In this document: positions 5,938-8,822 of the stretch, piece by piece
How the letters are laid out: the number at the start of each line of letters is the position of its first letter
How positions within the stretch are numbered: the first letter of the stretch is position 1
Origin: Thermoplasmata archaeon
Lineage (GTDB): Archaea; Thermoplasmatota; Thermoplasmata; Thermoplasmatales; Thermoplasmataceae
Length of the DNA: 8,822 nt
Direction: 5' to 3'
Assembly (NCBI GenBank): GCA_021826785.1
Contig: JAKAYN010000017.1
Span: forward strand, 1 to 8,822
Translations under genes and position numbers: made by a program
Notes under the pieces: model-generated
Databases searched by the model: none
Told to the model about the DNA's origin: nothing
What the model saw: only the letters and a program-made list of their open reading frames with translations

Positions 5938-8085
5938 ATGTCTGAGGAAAGCTACAGAAAAAAGAGGTTAAAGTTTAGACTTGCGCAGTTTAAAAAGCAG
6001 TGGAACATATTTTATAAATCTATATACGGCAAGGTTGGCTTTTACATCCTTGTTGGTTTTATAGTTATAACGGTATTATCACCTTTGATAATACAGCATA
6101 GTGACCCTGTTACATACATAGCACCACCTGAGGATTTCTATGTTGCTTCGAATCAGTTAACATCACATTTATCGTTTAATCCAAAGATATCAGGTTCTTT
6201 GATGCGATTAACATCAACATCATCAACACCAGGGGGTAGCTATCTCGTATTTGACGTTGGAAATACCGGTAATTCATATGCCTTGTACGGAATGTCTGTA
6301 GACAACGGTAGGGAGTACAGGCTTTTTAATATTTCATCGATGCCTCTTGGCCTTAAGGCTTTTACCGTTGGTGATTATAATAAATATGCAATAGCCGGCG
6401 TTCTATCTTTAAGCACATACCTGCTTGTTTATACTGATAACACAGTATACATAGCAAAGATAAACTGGTCAGGTTCAAGTTACGGTTCCGGAAACCCAAG
6501 TGCATCCGTATTAAAAATCCATGAGAATGGCATAGTATATGCAACAACAAGTGCAGAATCGTATCATGAAAGCTATTCAGGAATACCAAACTTTAATGAA
6601 ATATGCAATCCAGCATATATATTTACAATAAACAACAACGGAACATACCATGTAAATGAATACACGCTTTCAGGCTCGATGGCATGGTCAAAACCTGTTA
6701 TAAATTTAAAGGATCCAAAATACATATATTATGGCTCACTTCTTGGAAATTCGAATGCATACAATGATGGTGGCCTTATAATATCGTCTGGTAACAAAAT
6801 AATGTTTTATACTGTTAACGGCACTCTTGCATATAATAAAACTGTTCCTGTGAATGTTTCCGGAATGTATATACCATCAGCGTACAACTCTGGCCTTAAT
6901 AAATATAATTCTTTATTCTTCTATGGAAATAACAGTGTCTATTCATTAAACCTTGTTAACTTTACCTTACATAAGATATTTACAGGTACATCAAAAATTA
7001 CTGGAATTTCATCAACCGCTGGTGAATCTGGTTTTCCATCAACGTTTGTCGTAACAACATCAAATGATATATATCTTTTATCAGGCCCAAACAAAATTGA
7101 GAGATTAATATCATCACCAATTCACATAAGCGGAATAGTCCCTGAGTACAGCTCAAGCACATTCCTTTTGTATGATAATTCAACCGGATATCTATTATAC
7201 ATGGAGTATCTATCAAGCAAGGATCCATTCGGCTGGGGCCTTGATCTCAAGGAAAAGATATCAAATCCAGATTTTTTGCTAAACTCAAAAACAGCTGGTG
7301 AATCGATAGCATTTGTATCTGCCTCCAATCTATATTTATACTCAACTGCAGGAAAGGATATAAACCCCTTACCACCAACATTTCACACATTGTCAGGAAA
7401 CTCATTCCCGCTTGGAACAAACTCAGAGGGTAACGATGTCTGGTCACTTTTCATAGGAAGCTTCCCAATAGACCTTGAGGTGGGTTTTGTTGTCGGAATA
7501 GCGATATTAATAATAGCTGCTATTATATCAATGTTCATAGGCTACTTTTCAGGAATGGTTAGTGCAGTCATAGAGACTATAACTCTTGCAATATACCTTA
7601 TACCTGGACTTCCATTCCTTATAGTTATGGCAAAGATACTCGGACCAAGCATTCCAAATATCATACTAATATTAACATTTCTTGGCTGGGAATTTGCAAC
7701 ATTCACATTAATCGGTGTTGTTCGTGGTATTAAGGCAAGAACGTTTGTTGATGCTGCAAAGGTATCCGGGGCCAGCACAATGCAGATACTCAGAAGGCAC
7801 ATGTTTCCAAACATGGGGCCGCTGCTTGTTTACATAACTGCAATAAACATAGGCGGTGCCGTTGGTTCAGTATCAACGCTTGAAATACTTGGACTTGCAC
7901 CGTTAACTGTGCCAACATGGGGTGGAATGCTAAGTGGTTTCTATTCAGATTTCTTTGATCTTGCCATAGCACCATGGTGGTTCATACCGCCTATAATTGC
8001 AATTACACTATTCATAATGGCATTTATATTCATAGCCAGGGGACTTGATGAGGTTGTAAACCCAAGGATCGGTGGTAGAAGATGA
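5938..8085 (+). CDS. dppC: DppC-like permease with a giant extracytoplasmic insert
   Basis: Second permease of the peptide-type ABC importer, 715 residues when started at the ATG at 5938, against about 300 for the family. A basic N-terminus (1-33) and helix 1 (34-52) are normal. The short family loop is then expanded by about 420 residues (62-483). The rest returns to family pattern: FPLGTNSEGND (490-500), helices at about 514-537, 545-566, 573-594, 628-648 and 684-701, the EAA loop FVDAAKVSGA (603-612) that docks the ATPase, and the end LDEVVNPRIGG. The insert must face outside; it is rich in Ser, Thr, Asn, Tyr and Gly, has nine N-glycosylation sequons and repeated short beta-strand pairs suggesting a beta-propeller. 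In the normally conserved HPLGTDxxGRDxxSR segment here, Asp is Asn494, Arg is Asn499 and the second Arg is Leu504. The frame is open throughout, so this is not a frameshift artefact. The role of the insert is unknown. Confidence 0.9.
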   Translation: MSEESYRKKRLKFRLAQFKKQWNIFYKSIYGKVGFYILVGFIVITVLSPLIIQHSDPVTYIAPPEDFYVASNQLTSHLSFNPKISGSLMRLTSTSSTPGGSYLVFDVGNTGNSYALYGMSVDNGREYRLFNISSMPLGLKAFTVGDYNKYAIAGVLSLSTYLLVYTDNTVYIAKINWSGSSYGSGNPSASVLKIHENGIVYATTSAESYHESYSGIPNFNEICNPAYIFTINNNGTYHVNEYTLSGSMAWSKPVINLKDPKYIYYGSLLGNSNAYNDGGLIISSGNKIMFYTVNGTLAYNKTVPVNVSGMYIPSAYNSGLNKYNSLFFYGNNSVYSLNLVNFTLHKIFTGTSKITGISSTAGESGFPSTFVVTTSNDIYLLSGPNKIERLISSPIHISGIVPEYSSSTFLLYDNSTGYLLYMEYLSSKDPFGWGLDLKEKISNPDFLLNSKTAGESIAFVSASNLYLYSTAGKDINPLPPTFHTLSGNSFPLGTNSEGNDVWSLFIGSFPIDLEVGFVVGIAILIIAAIISMFIGYFSGMVSAVIETITLAIYLIPGLPFLIVMAKILGPSIPNIILILTFLGWEFATFTLIGVVRGIKARTFVDAAKVSGASTMQILRRHMFPNMGPLLVYITAINIGGAVGSVSTLEILGLAPLTVPTWGGMLSGFYSDFFDLAIAPWWFIPPIIAITLFIMAFIFIARGLDEVVNPRIGGRR
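6121..7386 (+). other. Insert domain of DppC (about residues 62-483)
   Basis: The segment between helix 1 and the conserved FPLGT motif. It contains about nine repeats of a strand-turn-strand pattern (hydrophobic run, small polar turn with N/G/S, then Y-x-L-like strand), for example near residues 161-175, 226-246, 280-300, 325-347, 369-385, 408-425 and 456-470. Such spacing of roughly 40-50 residues fits a beta-propeller of seven to nine blades, but no blade carries a classical WD or PQQ signature. Sequons lie at Asn131, 176, 234, 294, 300, 306, 331, 341 and 414. There is no hydrophobic segment long enough to cross the membrane. Domain borders are approximate. Confidence 0.65.
8071..8075 (+). 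promoter_or_regulatory. Shine-Dalgarno of dppD
   Basis: GGTGG is placed six bases before the dppD ATG at 8082, within the last codons of dppC. Together with the ATGA overlap it supports translational coupling of the two genes. Confidence 0.55.
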
Positions 8086-8822
8086 TTGAATTAGAGAAGG
8101 AAAAGCAACATGAAAATGGGATACTAAGCATTAAAAACTTCTCGGTTAACTTTGATACCTACGATGGTACAGTGCATGCGCTTGATGATGTGAACATAGA
8201 GATAATGGATGGAGAAAGCCTCGGTATACTTGGCGAATCAGGCTCAGGAAAAAGTACCTTGGCAACGGCAATAATGGGATTATTGCCATCAAATGCACAT
8301 GTAAGTGGCAGCATATCATTTAAAGGCAATGAATACATAAATTCGACTACAGTTAATCCACCAAGGAAAAAGCTATCAAGGTCACAGATAAAGATGCTTA
8401 GCGCAAATTTAAGAAACATGCGCTGGAAGAATATTTCAATGGTATTCCAGGGTGCCATGAATTCATTTAATCCTGTTTATACAATAGAAAAGCAGATAAA
8501 AGAGGTTTATAAAATACATACAGATCTCAGCGATGAGGAAATAGACAGGCGTGTTGTGGAAACGATAAAATATGCAGGTCTTAATCCGGCAGTTCTAAAA
8601 GCCTATCCACATGAGCTTTCAGGTGGCATGAAGCAGCGCGCAGTCATAGCAATGGCCCTTGCATTGAACCCTGATATAGTAATAGCGGAGGAGCCAACAA
8701 CAGGTCTTGATGTTATAACGCAGGCAGAAATAATAAGCCAGTTAAAGAAGTTAAAGAGCGAGGGTAAGATAAAAAATCTTATAATAATATCACATGATAT
8801 CGGTGTTATATCACAGCTTGCA
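8082..8822 (+). CDS. dppD: Peptide ABC importer ATPase, DppD-like (cut by window edge)
   Basis: ATP-binding subunit of the same importer, 247 codons visible, open to the right edge; the family is about 320-330 residues, so the missing end should include the C-terminal oligopeptide-transporter extension. The ATG overlaps the dppC stop as ATGA. In order: N-terminal strand ILSIKNFSVNF (14-24), Walker A GESGSGKST (51-59), Q-loop VFQGAMNSFNP (121-131), signature LSGGMKQR (179-186), Walker B and D-loop IVIAEEPTTGLD (199-210) and switch His238 in ISHD. The FQ-x-x-MNSFNP string and the ISHDIGV context are typical of DppD/OppD. One oddity: the Walker B aspartate, normally ADEP, is glutamate (Glu203, GAG), directly before the catalytic Glu204. 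A partner DppF ATPase would be expected beyond the edge. The frame has no stop and all other catalytic elements are intact. Confidence 0.92.
   Translation, partial: MIELEKEKQHENGILSIKNFSVNFDTYDGTVHALDDVNIEIMDGESLGILGESGSGKSTLATAIMGLLPSNAHVSGSISFKGNEYINSTTVNPPRKKLSRSQIKMLSANLRNMRWKNISMVFQGAMNSFNPVYTIEKQIKEVYKIHTDLSDEEIDRRVVETIKYAGLNPAVLKAYPHELSGGMKQRAVIAMALALNPDIVIAEEPTTGLDVITQAEIISQLKKLKSEGKIKNLIIISHDIGVISQLA

Noticed and set aside
6362..7975. Several minus-strand open frames of 61-90 codons opposite dppC
   Set aside because: They are antisense shadows of a well supported gene, rich in His, Leu and Cys from reversed codons, with no start signals.
5938..8085. The long dppC as a fusion or assembly artefact of two genes
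   Set aside because: The frame is continuous, codon use is even, and permease motifs lie on both sides of the insert in correct order, so a true insertion is the simpler reading.
8159..8458. Minus-strand open frame of 99 codons
   Set aside because: It is antisense to the conserved ATPase core of dppD (Walker A to Q-loop).

Overview
The window is compact, AT-rich archaeal DNA. Isoleucine is mostly ATA and arginine mostly AGA/AGG. TATA-like boxes sit about 22-30 bases upstream of several start codons, as expected for leaderless transcripts, and internal operon genes have short GGTG-type ribosome binding sites. A Trm5/Taw2-type tRNA enzyme is present. Together these suggest a euryarchaeon of the Thermoplasmatales, probably close to Picrophilus. 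That placement is inference from style and gene content; no rRNA gene is present to confirm it.

Layout. Positions 1-1387 (minus strand) hold a two-gene operon: a ROK-family sugar kinase followed, with a 17-base overlap, by a major facilitator superfamily (MFS) transporter that runs off the left edge. Divergently, 1477-2022 (plus) encodes a GmhA-type phosphoheptose isomerase with all its metal ligands. It meets, tail to tail with one base between, a second minus-strand pair (2024-3857): an alpha/beta-hydrolase esterase, then a BtuF/FhuD-like binding protein that has no signal peptide. A 55-base divergent spacer with one nearly symmetrical TATA box separates the esterase from a plus-strand Trm5/Taw2-family gene (3913-4884). 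From 4961 to the right edge runs the start of a peptide/nickel-type ABC importer operon: permease dppB, permease dppC and ATPase dppD (cut by the window edge). The genes are tightly coupled by a 2-base gap and then a 3-4-base ATGA overlap.

How the genes may work together. The kinase, transporter and isomerase look like a small carbohydrate module. The kinase lacks the usual ROK zinc site, so its sugar cannot be named; a heptose or sedoheptulose link is only a hypothesis. The esterase and cytosolic binding-protein pair resembles a siderophore- or cofactor-handling couple but could be unrelated housekeeping genes. The importer operon would feed on extracellular peptides, plausible for a scavenging acidophile.

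The most striking item is the second permease. It is about 715 residues instead of about 300, because a Ser/Thr/Asn/Tyr-rich region of about 420 residues, with beta-propeller-like repeats and nine N-glycosylation sequons, is inserted in the extracytoplasmic loop after its first membrane helix. No stretch longer than about 90 bases lacks a gene, and I see no RNA gene, CRISPR array, insertion sequence or long repeat.
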